64,000 bases of DNA from Roseomonas sp. E05 (GCF_030063475.1 NZ_JASIRT010000009.1:123765-187764); one strand, 5' to 3'. Positions 53,062 to 62,328 are shown, counted from the stretch's first letter. The notes: a model not told the origin generated them from the sequence alone. A program made the numbers and translations.

Positions 53062-53414
53062 TGCCGAATAGCAGCACGCTAGGAACTGGATCGTTTCACT
53101 GTCAAGCGGCAAGCTATCGCTGCCGGCGTGCCGCAGCTGCGTCTCTCGGTTTCCTCCAAGCGCTTGCGAGAAGGTGAGGAAGCACGGGAGTTCGGGCCGC
53201 GGACTGCACCAAAACGTGAACGCGGGGCGGCCATCCTGCGCTGTTCGAAGCTTCCGGATCGCATTGGGAACCTGCCCGGCCGCAGTTCCCTCGGGTGCGC
53301 CACCTGTCACCTCCCCGGCATCGAGCGCCACGGCGGAGAGGAAGTGGCCTCCATCCCTCGACACCCCCAGCTGCTTGTGTGTACCGGTGGACGCAATATT
53401 TCAGGGAGGCTCCC

Positions 53415-54509
53415 ATGGCGCGCAATGCGCTGCACCTTGTCGTCCTGCCAGGTGACGGGATCGGGCCTGAGATCACCGCTGCGGCAGTGGCGGTGCTTGA
53501 GGCGGCGTCGGACCGCTTCGGGCTCGGTCTCCGGCTGGAGCACGAGATCGCGGGGCATGCCAGTTTGGCGCGCCATGGCACCACCCTTCGGCCGGAACTG
53601 TTGGAGAAGGTGCAGGCGGCCGATGGGCTGGTGCTCGGGCCCATGTCCACCTTCGACTACACGGACGAGAGCAAGGGCGGCATCAACCCCTCGATGTTCT
53701 TCCGCAAGAAGCTGGATCTCTTCGCGAACATCCGCCCGGCCCGCACCTATCCCGGCATCCGCCACCCGGCCGTGGAACCCTTCGATCTTGTCGTGGTGCG
53801 CGAGAACACCGAAGGCTTCTACGCCGATCGCAACATGGAGGCCGGGAATGCCGAGATGCTCGTCACGCCCGATGTCTGCGTCTCGCTCCGCCGCATCACG
53901 CGGCCATGCTGCGCCCGCATCGCCCGCGCGGCCTTCCGCCTGGCGGCGGCGCGGCGTGGGCGGGTGCACGCCGTGCACAAGGCCAATGTGCTGAGGATGG
54001 GCGACGGCATGTTCCTGGAGGAGTGCCGCAGGGCCGCCGCCGATTTCCCCGAGGTGGTTATGGACGAATACATCGTCGATGCCATGGCGGCGCATCTGGT
54101 GCGCGCGCCGGGGAAGTTCGACGTGATCGTCACCACCAACATGTTCGGCGACATTCTCTCCGACCTCACCGCCGAGCTTTCCGGCAGCATCGGGCTCGGT
54201 GGCTCGGTCAATGCCGGCGAGCGTTATGCCATGGCGCAGGCGGCGCATGGCTCCGCGCCCGACATTGCGGGGCAGGACCGCGCCAATCCCTTCTCCTTGA
54301 TTCTCTCCACCGCGCAACTGCTGGACTGGCAGGCCGAACGGCTGGGCAGCCCGGCCTTCGCCGCTGCCGGCCGGGCGATCGAAGCCGCTGTGGCCGAGGC
54401 CGTTGCCGCCGGCGAGATCACGCCCGACATCGGCGGGCATCTCGGCACCTCCGCGACGGGCCGGGCCGTGGTGGCGCGCCTTCGCGTGCCACCGGGCGGA
54501 GCCGGCTGA
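53415..54509 (+). CDS. Isocitrate/isopropylmalate/tartrate dehydrogenase family protein
   Basis: 364 residues from the ATG at 53415, with AGGGAGG upstream. It is a beta-decarboxylating dehydrogenase: VVLPGDGIGPEITAAAV at the N-terminus, FDLVVVRENTEGFYADRN, HKANVLRMGDGMFLEECR (catalytic Lys and Asn), the metal aspartates in NMFGDILSDLTAELSGSIGL, and the cofactor region AAHGSAPDIAGQDRANPF. Members act on isocitrate, 3-isopropylmalate, tartrate/malate or homoisocitrate. Here no leucine genes adjoin, so tartrate- or malate-like substrates are likely. It is divergent from the sugar operon. Confidence 0.88.
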   Translation: MARNALHLVVLPGDGIGPEITAAAVAVLEAASDRFGLGLRLEHEIAGHASLARHGTTLRPELLEKVQAADGLVLGPMSTFDYTDESKGGINPSMFFRKKLDLFANIRPARTYPGIRHPAVEPFDLVVVRENTEGFYADRNMEAGNAEMLVTPDVCVSLRRITRPCCARIARAAFRLAAARRGRVHAVHKANVLRMGDGMFLEECRRAAADFPEVVMDEYIVDAMAAHLVRAPGKFDVIVTTNMFGDILSDLTAELSGSIGLGGSVNAGERYAMAQAAHGSAPDIAGQDRANPFSLILSTAQLLDWQAERLGSPAFAAAGRAIEAAVAEAVAAGEITPDIGGHLGTSATGRAVVARLRVPPGGAG

Positions 54510-54612
54510 ACGGGGCGCGGCCTGGGCCAGCCCGGCGCCACGCCTCGCGGCGATCCTTGCCTCATCCTCCCTTCGGAGCATTTGCCGGAACGGCGCATGG
54601 AACCGAACGATA

Positions 54613-54628
54613 TCGAAACGGTTTTCGA
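54613..54628 (+). promoter_or_regulatory. TCGAAA-CGGT-TTTCGA palindrome upstream of the GH15 gene, LacI-type operator candidate
   Basis: TCGAAA (54613-54618) and TTTCGA (54623-54628) form a perfect inverted repeat around CGGT, with the core AAACGGTTT. This resembles LacI/GalR-family operators (AANCGNTT core). It lies 83 nt before the GH15-like gene in a 201-nt gap. No LacI-type gene is in the window. Confidence 0.5.
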
Positions 54629-54710
54629 GGAACCCGCGGACCGATATTCCGGCAATCCGCACGCCTGCCGGTTCGGAGCGCGGCCACCGAGATGAGGAGG
54701 GGGGGACAAA

Positions 54711-57443
54711 ATGTCCGGCTCAGTCACACCGCCACCGGAGCTTTCGGATGGCGCCGCGCGCAGTTTCCAGGCCGAGCTCGCCAGCTTCGGGGGGCCAGCC
54801 AGCATCGGCAATACGGTCGGTGGCGCCACGGGGGGAAGCTATCTCCTCCTCCCTGGCGCGCCGGGCCTTGAGAACATCTTCGACCAGGATGGCGCAGCCG
54901 CCGCCTCGGTCAGCTTCACCGTCGAGATTCCGGAAACCGCCTGGTACACGCTGAATTTCCGCTACGCCAACGGATCCGGCAGCGATGTCTACCGCAACCT
55001 GCTGGTGGATGATGCCGACATTCCCGGCACCATCACCTTCGCGAACCGCTTCTCGAGCGAGAGCTGGGGCATCGCCCGCGACCGCCTGGAGCTTTCGGCC
55101 GGCACGCATACCATCACCCTGACCGCCGATCTCGGCAATGAGGCCGGCGGCCTGAATGCCGGCGACCCGGAGATCCTGCTGGACCAGTTGGAGATCGTTC
55201 CGGGCACCAGCCCTTCGGACCAGACTTCCGCCCGCTCCCTTGTCATGAACAATGGCGAGGACATGGTCGGCATCACCGAAGCCGCCCTGCTGTACCAGAA
55301 GGACGTGGAGGGATTCGGCCCTTCCCTCTCGCAGCTCCGCTTCGGCGCGAACTGGGGGACGGATCAGGTCGATTACGGGACCATGTGGTTCCGCGACGTC
55401 TCGGCCGGCGCCGAGCCGCGGACCCTTGCCCCCTATTTCGACAGCACGAACTATTTCGATGAGCACGGCATCCTGCATGTCGAGTACGGCGACTACCTGC
55501 CGACCGGCGAGGCGCTGCCGGTTTCCATCAGCCGCGAATATGCCATGGTTCCGGGCGAACCGCTGATGGTCGAGCGCTGGACCCTGACCAACCAGAACCA
55601 GGTCGGCGATCCGCTCATCGAATGGGACGTGCTGAACGCGCTTCGCCTGAACGCCGATCTGGCGGGGCGCGCGGTCTGGGATGAGCGTCGCGAGGCCTGG
55701 GTCGCGGAGATCGGGCAGGGGGAGGGAAGGGCGCCGCTCTACCTCGCCTTCGGAGCCTTCCAGGATACGGACCGCCAGGGCGCGGGAGAGGCTGGCGAGG
55801 ATGTGCGGGGCGATGGCCGCATGCCCTTCGGCGCGGCCGGCCCTGCTCCCGGCGAGAGCCTGGGCGGGCAGGGTGTCATCGGCAGCTTCGAGGCCAGCGG
55901 CCAGGTCGGCGGTGACCCGCAGCGGGCTGAGGGCCAGGGCGTCACGCTCGGCATGGAGATCGAGTCCGTCGATCTGTTCCCGACCCGCCCGGTGGAGCTG
56001 TATTTCTACTACACCCTGGCGGAAAGCCTGGAGCAGCTCGACAGCAACATCGCCACGGCGCTGAGCCCGCAGGGAACCGCCTCGCCGGGCTCCCCGACCT
56101 TCTGGTTCGACCGCACGGAGGAAGCCTGGGACGACCGCCTGCGCGAGGCGCGCGACATTCCCGGCGTGGAGCCGGCCGAAACGGTTGCCGGGCGCGAGAC
56201 GTCCGCACTTCCTGGCGAGACGTTGCGCGAGGTCTCCGACCCGGCGCTCGAAACCGCCTATCTTCGCAGCCTCGTCTCGATCCTGCAGTCGCAGCAGCCC
56301 GAGTTCGGCTCCTTCCTCGCCTCCACCAACCCGGCCTACGAGTTCAAGGTCTGGCCGCGGGACTCCGCCGCGACCGCCATCGCGCTCGACGGCGCCGGGC
56401 TGCATGACGCGGCCGAGCATTACTGGATGTGGATGGCCTCGGTGGAGGAGGACGGTGCCGGCGAGGATGCCGCAGCCTTTCCCAACGGCACCTTCTACAC
56501 CAATTACGGCTTCTGGAGCGCGGACCAGCCGATCGACTTCGTGCAGCCCGAATGGGACGCGCAGGGCCTCTTCCTGATTGGCGTCTACCGGCACTACGAG
56601 GCCCTGCTCGATGCCGGCAAGTCGGACCAGGCGGCCGCCTTCGTCAACGATCCCACGATCCGCGAAGCCTTCGTGGACAGCGCCCAGTTCATCGCCACGC
56701 GGATCGAGCCGAACGGCTTCGGGCCGCCGGACCTGTCGATCTGGGAGGAGTTCTATCTCTACAACGTCTTCACGCAGATCACCTATGCCCAGGGCCTGAA
56801 CGCGGCCTCGCAGCTTGCCCAGGAGATCGGCCGGCCGGACCTCGCTGAGAGCTGGGCGGCAGGGGCGAACACCATCCGCGACGCCATCCTGCGCCCGACC
56901 ACGGCCGAGCAGCCGGGCCTGTGGAACGAGGAGGGCGGCTACCTGGTCTGGGGCATCACCCCCGACGGCACGCTGATCGACCGCCAGGAGAATTCGGCGA
57001 ATCTCGCCCTCGTCACCGGCCTGCTCGATGCCGGGGATCCGCGCGCGCAGCGGCAGGTCGAGAGCACGCTGGCCAACCTCTCGCGGAACGAATACGGCAT
57101 TTCCCGCTATGAGGGGGACACCTTCTACGCCTCCTCGCCCTACAGCCCCGGCGGCGCCTATGAGAGCCGCGTGCCGGAGGCATCCTGGCCGCAGATGACG
57201 AGCTATATCGGCCTGGCGCAGGAATTCCTGGGCAACACGGACTGGACCCGCGGCAGCCTCGGCTGGACCGTCAGCCGCTACGGGGAGGGCTACATGGCCC
57301 CGGGCGAGGGTGTGGACTGGTCCACGCGCGAGCCGCTGCCCAGCACCATGGTGGAGCCGGTGACGGCGGCCTGGTACGTGCAGAACCTGCTCAACTATAC
57401 CAACCAGTTCGACCCGCGCCTCCCCGAGGAGGTCTTCGCCTAG
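54711..57443 (+). CDS. GH15-like glucoamylase/glucosidase with N-terminal carbohydrate-binding module
   Basis: 910 residues, with a strong GAGGAGGGGGG ribosome site. Residues about 18-165 look like a CBM35/CBM6-type beta-sandwich (FQAELASFGG, then WYTLNFRYANGSGSDVYRNL and LDQLEIV). The middle is a beta-rich domain, as in bacterial glucoamylases. The C-terminal (alpha/alpha)6 barrel starts with YEFKVWPRDSAATAIALDGA (WPRD at 548-551). The likely catalytic acid is in DLSIWEE (E679 or E680), and E882 in STMVEPVTAAWYVQ lies where the base is expected. It would release glucose from alpha-glucans. There is no signal peptide, so it is cytoplasmic or exported by a non-Sec route. Confidence 0.75.
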   Translation: MSGSVTPPPELSDGAARSFQAELASFGGPASIGNTVGGATGGSYLLLPGAPGLENIFDQDGAAAASVSFTVEIPETAWYTLNFRYANGSGSDVYRNLLVDDADIPGTITFANRFSSESWGIARDRLELSAGTHTITLTADLGNEAGGLNAGDPEILLDQLEIVPGTSPSDQTSARSLVMNNGEDMVGITEAALLYQKDVEGFGPSLSQLRFGANWGTDQVDYGTMWFRDVSAGAEPRTLAPYFDSTNYFDEHGILHVEYGDYLPTGEALPVSISREYAMVPGEPLMVERWTLTNQNQVGDPLIEWDVLNALRLNADLAGRAVWDERREAWVAEIGQGEGRAPLYLAFGAFQDTDRQGAGEAGEDVRGDGRMPFGAAGPAPGESLGGQGVIGSFEASGQVGGDPQRAEGQGVTLGMEIESVDLFPTRPVELYFYYTLAESLEQLDSNIATALSPQGTASPGSPTFWFDRTEEAWDDRLREARDIPGVEPAETVAGRETSALPGETLREVSDPALETAYLRSLVSILQSQQPEFGSFLASTNPAYEFKVWPRDSAATAIALDGAGLHDAAEHYWMWMASVEEDGAGEDAAAFPNGTFYTNYGFWSADQPIDFVQPEWDAQGLFLIGVYRHYEALLDAGKSDQAAAFVNDPTIREAFVDSAQFIATRIEPNGFGPPDLSIWEEFYLYNVFTQITYAQGLNAASQLAQEIGRPDLAESWAAGANTIRDAILRPTTAEQPGLWNEEGGYLVWGITPDGTLIDRQENSANLALVTGLLDAGDPRAQRQVESTLANLSRNEYGISRYEGDTFYASSPYSPGGAYESRVPEASWPQMTSYIGLAQEFLGNTDWTRGSLGWTVSRYGEGYMAPGEGVDWSTREPLPSTMVEPVTAAWYVQNLLNYTNQFDPRLPEEVFA

Positions 57444-57474
57444 CGGCTTCACGCCGCGTGCCGCGCCTGAAGGG

Positions 57475-57500
57475 AAGGGGGGCCGTCTCCGGCCGCCCCT
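57475..57500 (+). terminator. Hairpin terminator after the GH15-like gene
   Basis: GGCCG (57481-57485) pairs with CGGCC (57490-57494) around TCTC, and the stem extends through GGGG/CCCC with one bulged G. CTCTCTTGC follows. It lies 37 nt after the stop and separates this gene from the Bug protein gene. Confidence 0.5.
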
Positions 57501-57558
57501 CTCTTGCAGGCGCGCGGGCGGCGGGCGCACACTTCCGGCAAAGCCCGGGAGGATTGCA

Positions 57559-58548
57559 ATGACCAGCCGCCGCCGCCTGCTGCACCTTTCCCTCGCCGCC
57601 TCATTGCCCCTGGCTTTGCGCCGGGCCTGGGCGGCGGAGGGCGCCGGGGCCTGGCCCCGCCGCCCGGTGCGGCTGATCCTCCCCGACGCGCCCGGCAGCG
57701 GCAACGACACCACGGCGCGGCTGATCGCCCCGGCGCTGGAAGCCGGGCTGGGCCAGCCCTTCGTGGTCGAGAACCGTGGCGGCGCCGGCGGCCGGATCGG
57801 CGTCGAGGCCGCCTACAACGCACCGCCCGACGGCTACAACTTCCTGCTCGGCAATGCCGGTTCCAACGGCATCAACGCCGCCATCTACCACGACCTGCCC
57901 TATGACCTCGCCACGGCCTTCGAGCCGGTCTCGCTGCTGGTGCAGGGGCCGAATGTGCTGGTGGTCAACACCCGCATGCTGCCGGCGCGCGACCTGCCGG
58001 CGCTGATCGCCCTGGTGAAGGCGAAGCCGGGCGTGCTGAACTATGCCTCCGGCGGCGTCGGCTCCTCCGCGCATATGTCGATGGAGCTGTTCAAGGCGAT
58101 GGCGAAGCTCGACATCATGCATGTGCCCTATCGCGGCACGCCGGCCATGGCGCAGTCGGTGATCGGCGGTGACACGGGGCTGATGTTCGCCAACCTAGTG
58201 AACGTCATGCCCTACATCCAGCGCGGCGAGCTGAAGGCGCTGGCCGTCACCTCGCTCACCCGCGCGCCGGAACTGCCGGACGTGCCGACGGTCGCCGAGA
58301 CCCTGCCGGGCTTTGAGACGCTGGCCTGGAACGGCATCCTCGCCCCGCGCGGCACGCCGGCGCCGATCCGCGCGCGCCTGCACGCCGCGCTGGTCGGCCT
58401 CAAGGACTCCCCGGTGATCCAGGACCGCGTGCGGCTGATGGGTGGCGAGCTGATCGCTTCCACCCCGGAGGAGTTCGCGGCGCGCATCAGGGCCGACATC
58501 ACCAAATGGAAGGCGCTGGCCGAGCAGGCCGGCATCCGGGCGGAGTGA
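57559..58548 (+). CDS. Tripartite tricarboxylate transporter receptor (Bug/TctC family) protein
   Basis: 329 residues. The signal MTSRRRLLHLSLAASLPLAL has a twin-arginine core (SRRRLL) and ends near AWAAEGA. The mature part starts WPRRPVRLILPDAPGSGNDT and contains VVENRGGAGGRIGVEAAYNA and VPYRGTPAMAQSVIGGDTGL, typical Bug features. It lies 6 nt upstream of the enolase-superfamily gene, so the ligand is likely the acid sugar or hydroxy acid that this enzyme dehydrates. No TctA/TctB is present. Confidence 0.92.
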   Translation: MTSRRRLLHLSLAASLPLALRRAWAAEGAGAWPRRPVRLILPDAPGSGNDTTARLIAPALEAGLGQPFVVENRGGAGGRIGVEAAYNAPPDGYNFLLGNAGSNGINAAIYHDLPYDLATAFEPVSLLVQGPNVLVVNTRMLPARDLPALIALVKAKPGVLNYASGGVGSSAHMSMELFKAMAKLDIMHVPYRGTPAMAQSVIGGDTGLMFANLVNVMPYIQRGELKALAVTSLTRAPELPDVPTVAETLPGFETLAWNGILAPRGTPAPIRARLHAALVGLKDSPVIQDRVRLMGGELIASTPEEFAARIRADITKWKALAEQAGIRAE

Positions 58549-58554
58549 GCGGCC

Positions 58555-59715
58555 ATGCGCATCACCGCCCTTGATTTCCTCGGCGTGCAGGTCACGCCCA
58601 AGACCAACTGGTGCTTCCTGCTGGTCCGCACCGATGCCGGGCTGAGCGGGATCGGCGAGTGCACCCTGGCGAACCAGGAGCCGCTTCTGGCGGCCGAGGC
58701 GGCACGGCTGGCCGCGCGGGCCACCGGGCAGGACCCGCTGGTGCGCAACCGCCTCTGCCAGGTGCTGCCACATGCGCCGGGCGGGCTGGTGGCGCAGACC
58801 GTGCAGAGCGCCTTCGAGGCCGCACTGTGGGACATCGCCGGGCAGCATCACGGCGCACCGATCCACCGCCTGCTGGGCGGCGCCCTGCGCGAGCGCGTCA
58901 CGCTCTACGCCAACATCAACCGCGGCGCCCAGCCGCGCACGCCGGAGGGCTTCGCGGCCGCCGCGCGCCGCGCCGTCGCCGCCGGCTTCAGCGCGGTGAA
59001 GCTCGCCCCCTTCGAGCCGATGGTCTGGCAGGATGCCGGAGATGACACCGCCGGCCAGCGCGCCGCCTATGCCGAGGGGCTGGACCGCATCGCCGCCGTG
59101 CGCGAGGCGGTCGGCCCGTCGGTGGACGTGATGGTGGACGCGCATTGGCGCTTCTCGCCTGGCGGCGCGGCGGCCCTGCTGCGCGACCTGGCACCGCTCG
59201 ACCTCTACTGGCTGGAATGCCCGGTGGCCGAGGCCAACACCCCGGAGATTCGCCGCCTGCGCGGCATGGCCAATGACCGCGGCATGCGGCTGGCCGGGGC
59301 GGAGACGCTCTGCGGCCTCGGCGCCTACAGGGCAATGATCGAGCAGGGCTGCTACGACGTGCTGATGCCCGACATCAAGCATGCCGGCGGCCATGAGGAG
59401 ATTCGCCGCATCGCCGCCCTGGCGCTGACCGCAGGGGTGGAGATCGCGCCGCACAATCCGACCGGCCCTATCTGCCACGCGCATTCCCTGCATCTCTGCG
59501 CCACCCTGCCGAACTTTCTGCGGCTTGAGGTGCAGTTCGGCGAGACGGAGCGCTTCTTCACGCTGATCGAGGGCGGCGAACGGCTGGCCTTCCGGGAGGG
59601 AGCGGCCTTCGCGCCCGAACTGCCCGGGCTGGGCGTCACGCTGCGAGAGGAGGACGGGCGCCGGACCCCCTGGCAGCCGATGCCGCGCCCCTGGCTCGAC
59701 CCCCGCCTGGGCTGA
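58555..59715 (+). CDS. Mandelate racemase/enolase superfamily dehydratase, galactonate-dehydratase-like
   Basis: 386 residues. The N-terminal capping domain starts MRITALDFLGVQVTPKTNWC. The barrel holds the metal ligands and acid/base residues in order: D and H in VMVDAHWRFSPGG, E in LYWLECPVAE, E in LAGAETLCGLGAY, D in LMPDIKHAGG, and H in EIAPHNPTGPI. The D-x-H pair after beta-3 and the late His match the D-galactonate dehydratase group, which removes water from acid sugars. It follows the Bug protein gene by 6 nt, so uptake and dehydration of an aldonic acid is the natural reading. The exact sugar acid is not known. Confidence 0.85.
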   Translation: MRITALDFLGVQVTPKTNWCFLLVRTDAGLSGIGECTLANQEPLLAAEAARLAARATGQDPLVRNRLCQVLPHAPGGLVAQTVQSAFEAALWDIAGQHHGAPIHRLLGGALRERVTLYANINRGAQPRTPEGFAAAARRAVAAGFSAVKLAPFEPMVWQDAGDDTAGQRAAYAEGLDRIAAVREAVGPSVDVMVDAHWRFSPGGAAALLRDLAPLDLYWLECPVAEANTPEIRRLRGMANDRGMRLAGAETLCGLGAYRAMIEQGCYDVLMPDIKHAGGHEEIRRIAALALTAGVEIAPHNPTGPICHAHSLHLCATLPNFLRLEVQFGETERFFTLIEGGERLAFREGAAFAPELPGLGVTLREEDGRRTPWQPMPRPWLDPRLG

Positions 59716-59733
59716 AGAAGGGAGGGCTGGCGC

Positions 59734-60957
59734 TCAGATGGCGCGCCACCAGCGCCGCGCGAGCCAGAGCGCCAGCAGCCCCTCGGTGGCCGAAAGCGCC
59801 ACCGCGTAGTGCGCCCCGATCGCATCCGCCAGCAGCCCGAGATGAATGAAGCCCACCGGCCCGACGCCGATGCAGACGGAGAGCAGGCCAAGCACGCGGC
59901 TGCGCATCTCCGGCGGCGTGGCGAGGAAGACCAGCGTGGTCTGCATGATGCTGAAGCCGGAGCCGCCCAACCCCGCCAGCAGAAGCGCGAGGCCGGAGGG
60001 CAGGGCGTGCGGCATCAGCGCGAAGAGCGCCATCAGGGCGCAGTAGGAGGCGACGCCGCCGACATAGAGGCGCGCATAGCGTTCCGGCCGCGCCAGCCAT
60101 GCGATCAGGAGCGCGCCGAAGAAGGCGCCGATGCCATCCATGCTGGCGAGGAAGCCGACGCCCTGCGCCCCGAGCTGCAGCCGGTCCTGCCCGATCACCG
60201 GGATCATGCTCGTCGTCGGCCAGGCGAAGATGTTGTAGAGCAGGGTGACGATCATGATGCCGGTGAGCCGCCGGTCGTCGAGTACCAGCGTGACGCCGGC
60301 GGCGACGCGGCTCAGCACGCCCTCGCCGGATGGCGCCTGCGCCTCGTTGCGATAGGCCAGGCGCAGCGTCGCGCCGATCGCGACGAGGTAGAACAGCGCG
60401 CTGAGCAGGAAGGCACCCTGGATGCCGGTCGTCGCCAGCAGCAGCCCGCCCAGCGTCGGACCGAGCATACGGCTGGCATTGTTGGTGCCGACATCCACCG
60501 ACATGGCGGCACTCATCCGCTCGGCGCCGACCACCTGCCCGAGCATCATGCGGCGCACCGGATTATCGGCCGCCCAGCTGACGCCATTGATGAAACTGGC
60601 CACCGCGAGGTGCCAGATCTGCAGCGCGCCCGCCATTGCCAGCAGCCCCAGCGTCAATGAGGTGGCGAAGGAGGCCACCACGATCAGCAGCAGGGCCGTC
60701 CGCCGCTCCATCCGCTCGGCCCAGGCGCCGAGAAAGGCGCCGAGCAGTGCCATGGGAACGAGCCGCAGCAGCATCATGGTGGCCACGAGCAGGGCCGAGC
60801 CCCGCTCCTGATAGACGAAGACGCCGACGGCGATGGTTTCGATCCAGCGGACGCCGAAGATCACCAGGCCGACCATCCAGAGGCGGCGGAAATCGGGTTC
60901 GGCGAAAACAGTCAGCAACGGCACGCCGCGCGACGGCGCGGCTGCGGCATCAGACAC
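59734..60957 (-). CDS. MFS transporter, EntS-like
   Basis: 407 residues, about twelve helices. FAEPDFRRLWMVGLVIFGVR opens the membrane part, with GAFLGAWAERMERRTALLLI between helices 2 and 3 and SFINGVSWAADNPVRRMML after helix 4. This N-terminal pattern is shared with enterobactin-exporter-like MFS proteins. It is convergent with the enolase gene and 105 nt downstream of the LysR gene on the same strand, so LysR may control it. The substrate is unknown. Confidence 0.87.
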   Translation of the reverse strand: MSDAAAAPSRGVPLLTVFAEPDFRRLWMVGLVIFGVRWIETIAVGVFVYQERGSALLVATMMLLRLVPMALLGAFLGAWAERMERRTALLLIVVASFATSLTLGLLAMAGALQIWHLAVASFINGVSWAADNPVRRMMLGQVVGAERMSAAMSVDVGTNNASRMLGPTLGGLLLATTGIQGAFLLSALFYLVAIGATLRLAYRNEAQAPSGEGVLSRVAAGVTLVLDDRRLTGIMIVTLLYNIFAWPTTSMIPVIGQDRLQLGAQGVGFLASMDGIGAFFGALLIAWLARPERYARLYVGGVASYCALMALFALMPHALPSGLALLLAGLGGSGFSIMQTTLVFLATPPEMRSRVLGLLSVCIGVGPVGFIHLGLLADAIGAHYAVALSATEGLLALWLARRWWRAI

Positions 60958-61062
60958 CTTGGCGCTTCCTCTCCTGCCGCGTCCTCTGCGGCTTCCCCGG
61001 CCATCCTGTCGGCGCTGGCCGGCAATGCAAGAGCCGGTGCGCCGAATTCGGCTCGTGGCGCG

Positions 61063-62004
61063 TCAGCCCGCCCGCCGCCGGGGCACGGGCGGAGCCGGTC
61101 CGGGCTGCGCCTCCGGTGCCGCGTCCAGCATGGCCAGGAACAGGTCCCGTGCCGTGCAGGATGTGCCGTCCTCCCAGGCCACGCCCAGCCCCCATTCCGG
61201 CAGATCCAGCCCCTCCGGCAGTTCGACCGGCCGGAACACCACCCCCGGAACGCGCATCCGCGCCGCCCATTCCGGCAGCAGGGCGATGCCGATGCCGGCG
61301 GCAACGAGATTGACGATGGTCTGCTTCTCCTCCGCCTCCTGCACCACGTGCGGGGAGAGGCCAAGGCTGGCGAAGAGCCGCATCACCCCGCCATGGCTGT
61401 GCGGCCGGGTGCGGCGCGGGGGCAGGATCAAGGGCAGGCCGGCCAGCTCGGCGGGGCGCAGGCGGCGGCGGCCGGCGAGCGGATGGCGGCGCGGCAGGGC
61501 GGCCACGGGGCGTTCCTGCAGCAGCCAGCGGAAGGCGAGGCCCGGTTCGGGCAACTGCGGCGGCCGGATGAAGCCCAGATCGAGCCGCCCGCTGCGCAGC
61601 ATTGGCACGATCTCGGCCGATTTCGCCTCCACCAGCCGCACGGCGATCTCCGGATGCCGGGCGCGGAAACCGGCCAGCAGATCGGGCAACAGGCCGGCGG
61701 CGGCGCTGTCAATGGCGCCGATGCGCAGCGTGCCGCCCGGCACCTGCGCCATGGCGCGCACCATCCGGGCGGCTGTGGCGGCGCGTTCCAGGATGGCGCG
61801 TGCTTCCTCGGCGAGGACGGCGCCCGCGGCGGTGGTCGCCACCTGCCGAGTGGTCCGGCGCAGCAGCGGTGTGCCCAGCTCCTCCTCCAGCAGCCGCACC
61901 TGTCGGCCCAGGGCGGTGGGCAACATGTTGAGCCGGGCGGCGGCGCGGCCGAAATGCAGCTCCTCCGCCACGGCGAGGAAGCACCGGAGCTGTTTCAGAT
62001 CCAT
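61063..62004 (-). CDS. LysR-family transcriptional regulator
   Basis: 313 residues from the ATG at 62004, with GGGAGGA upstream. The winged HTH is MDLKQLRCFLAVAEELHFGR, then ARLNMLPTALGRQVRLLEEE. The periplasmic-binding-like effector domain starts at GGTLRIGAIDSAAAGLLPDL. NMLPTALGRQ differs slightly from the usual SQPALSRQI recognition helix. A longer frame to 62382 crosses intergenic and IS sequence and is rejected. Its target could be the MFS gene behind it or the enolase cassette. Confidence 0.92.
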   Translation of the reverse strand: MDLKQLRCFLAVAEELHFGRAAARLNMLPTALGRQVRLLEEELGTPLLRRTTRQVATTAAGAVLAEEARAILERAATAARMVRAMAQVPGGTLRIGAIDSAAAGLLPDLLAGFRARHPEIAVRLVEAKSAEIVPMLRSGRLDLGFIRPPQLPEPGLAFRWLLQERPVAALPRRHPLAGRRRLRPAELAGLPLILPPRRTRPHSHGGVMRLFASLGLSPHVVQEAEEKQTIVNLVAAGIGIALLPEWAARMRVPGVVFRPVELPEGLDLPEWGLGVAWEDGTSCTARDLFLAMLDAAPEAQPGPAPPVPRRRAG

Positions 62005-62102
62005 GCCGATCCTCCCACCTGCAGAGTAGCCCTCTTGTAAGTATCCTCCGGTAGCTGCGATGGCCGTCGCAGCCACTGCGGCGGTGTTCCCATGACCCCC
62101 TC

Positions 62103-62132
62103 GGTCCATGAGACCGTCCCGTAGATTGGGAC
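62103..62132 (+). ncRNA. Two adjacent hairpins upstream of the IS110 transposase stump, bridge-RNA candidate
   Basis: GGTC/GACC (62103-62106, 62112-62115; loop CCATGA-like) is followed at once by GTCCC/GGGAC (62116-62120, 62128-62132). They lie about 110-140 nt upstream of the IS110-type start in the 240-nt non-coding stretch. Many IS110 elements carry their structured bridge RNA there. This is a position-and-structure argument only. Confidence 0.25.
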
Positions 62133-62244
62133 CCGCCGCATCCTCCACCCTGGCCGAACGGTATGTGGGGCACCAGCTTGCCTGGAAAGCCTGTTTACAA
62201 GGATGGTCATGCGGGGTGACCGCGGTCTTCGAAAACGCTTTGAT

Positions 62245-62328
62245 GTGGCGACTGTGGACATAGTAGGTATCGACATTAGCAAGCGCTGCTTCGACGTAGC
62301 GCTTATGGCCGGTGAGCGGATTAAAGCT
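62245..62328 (+). pseudogene. IS110-family transposase, N-terminal stump
   Basis: From a GTG at 62245 the frame reads about 28 residues: VDIVGIDISKRCFDVALMAG, then ERIKARG, the start of the IS110 RuvC-like domain with its first catalytic Asp in GIDISK. It is cut off exactly where the IS5 element begins at 62329; the remainder is not in the window. In-frame continuation into the IS gives only a few more codons. Confidence 0.7.

Noticed and set aside
53059..53400. Small open frames in the gap between the sugar operon and the dehydrogenase
   Set aside because: No ribosome sites, no homology that I recognise, and frames on both strands overlap; treated as non-coding.
54720..57713. 997-codon open frame antisense to the GH15-like gene
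   Set aside because: A shadow of the glucoamylase-like coding frame, no domain.
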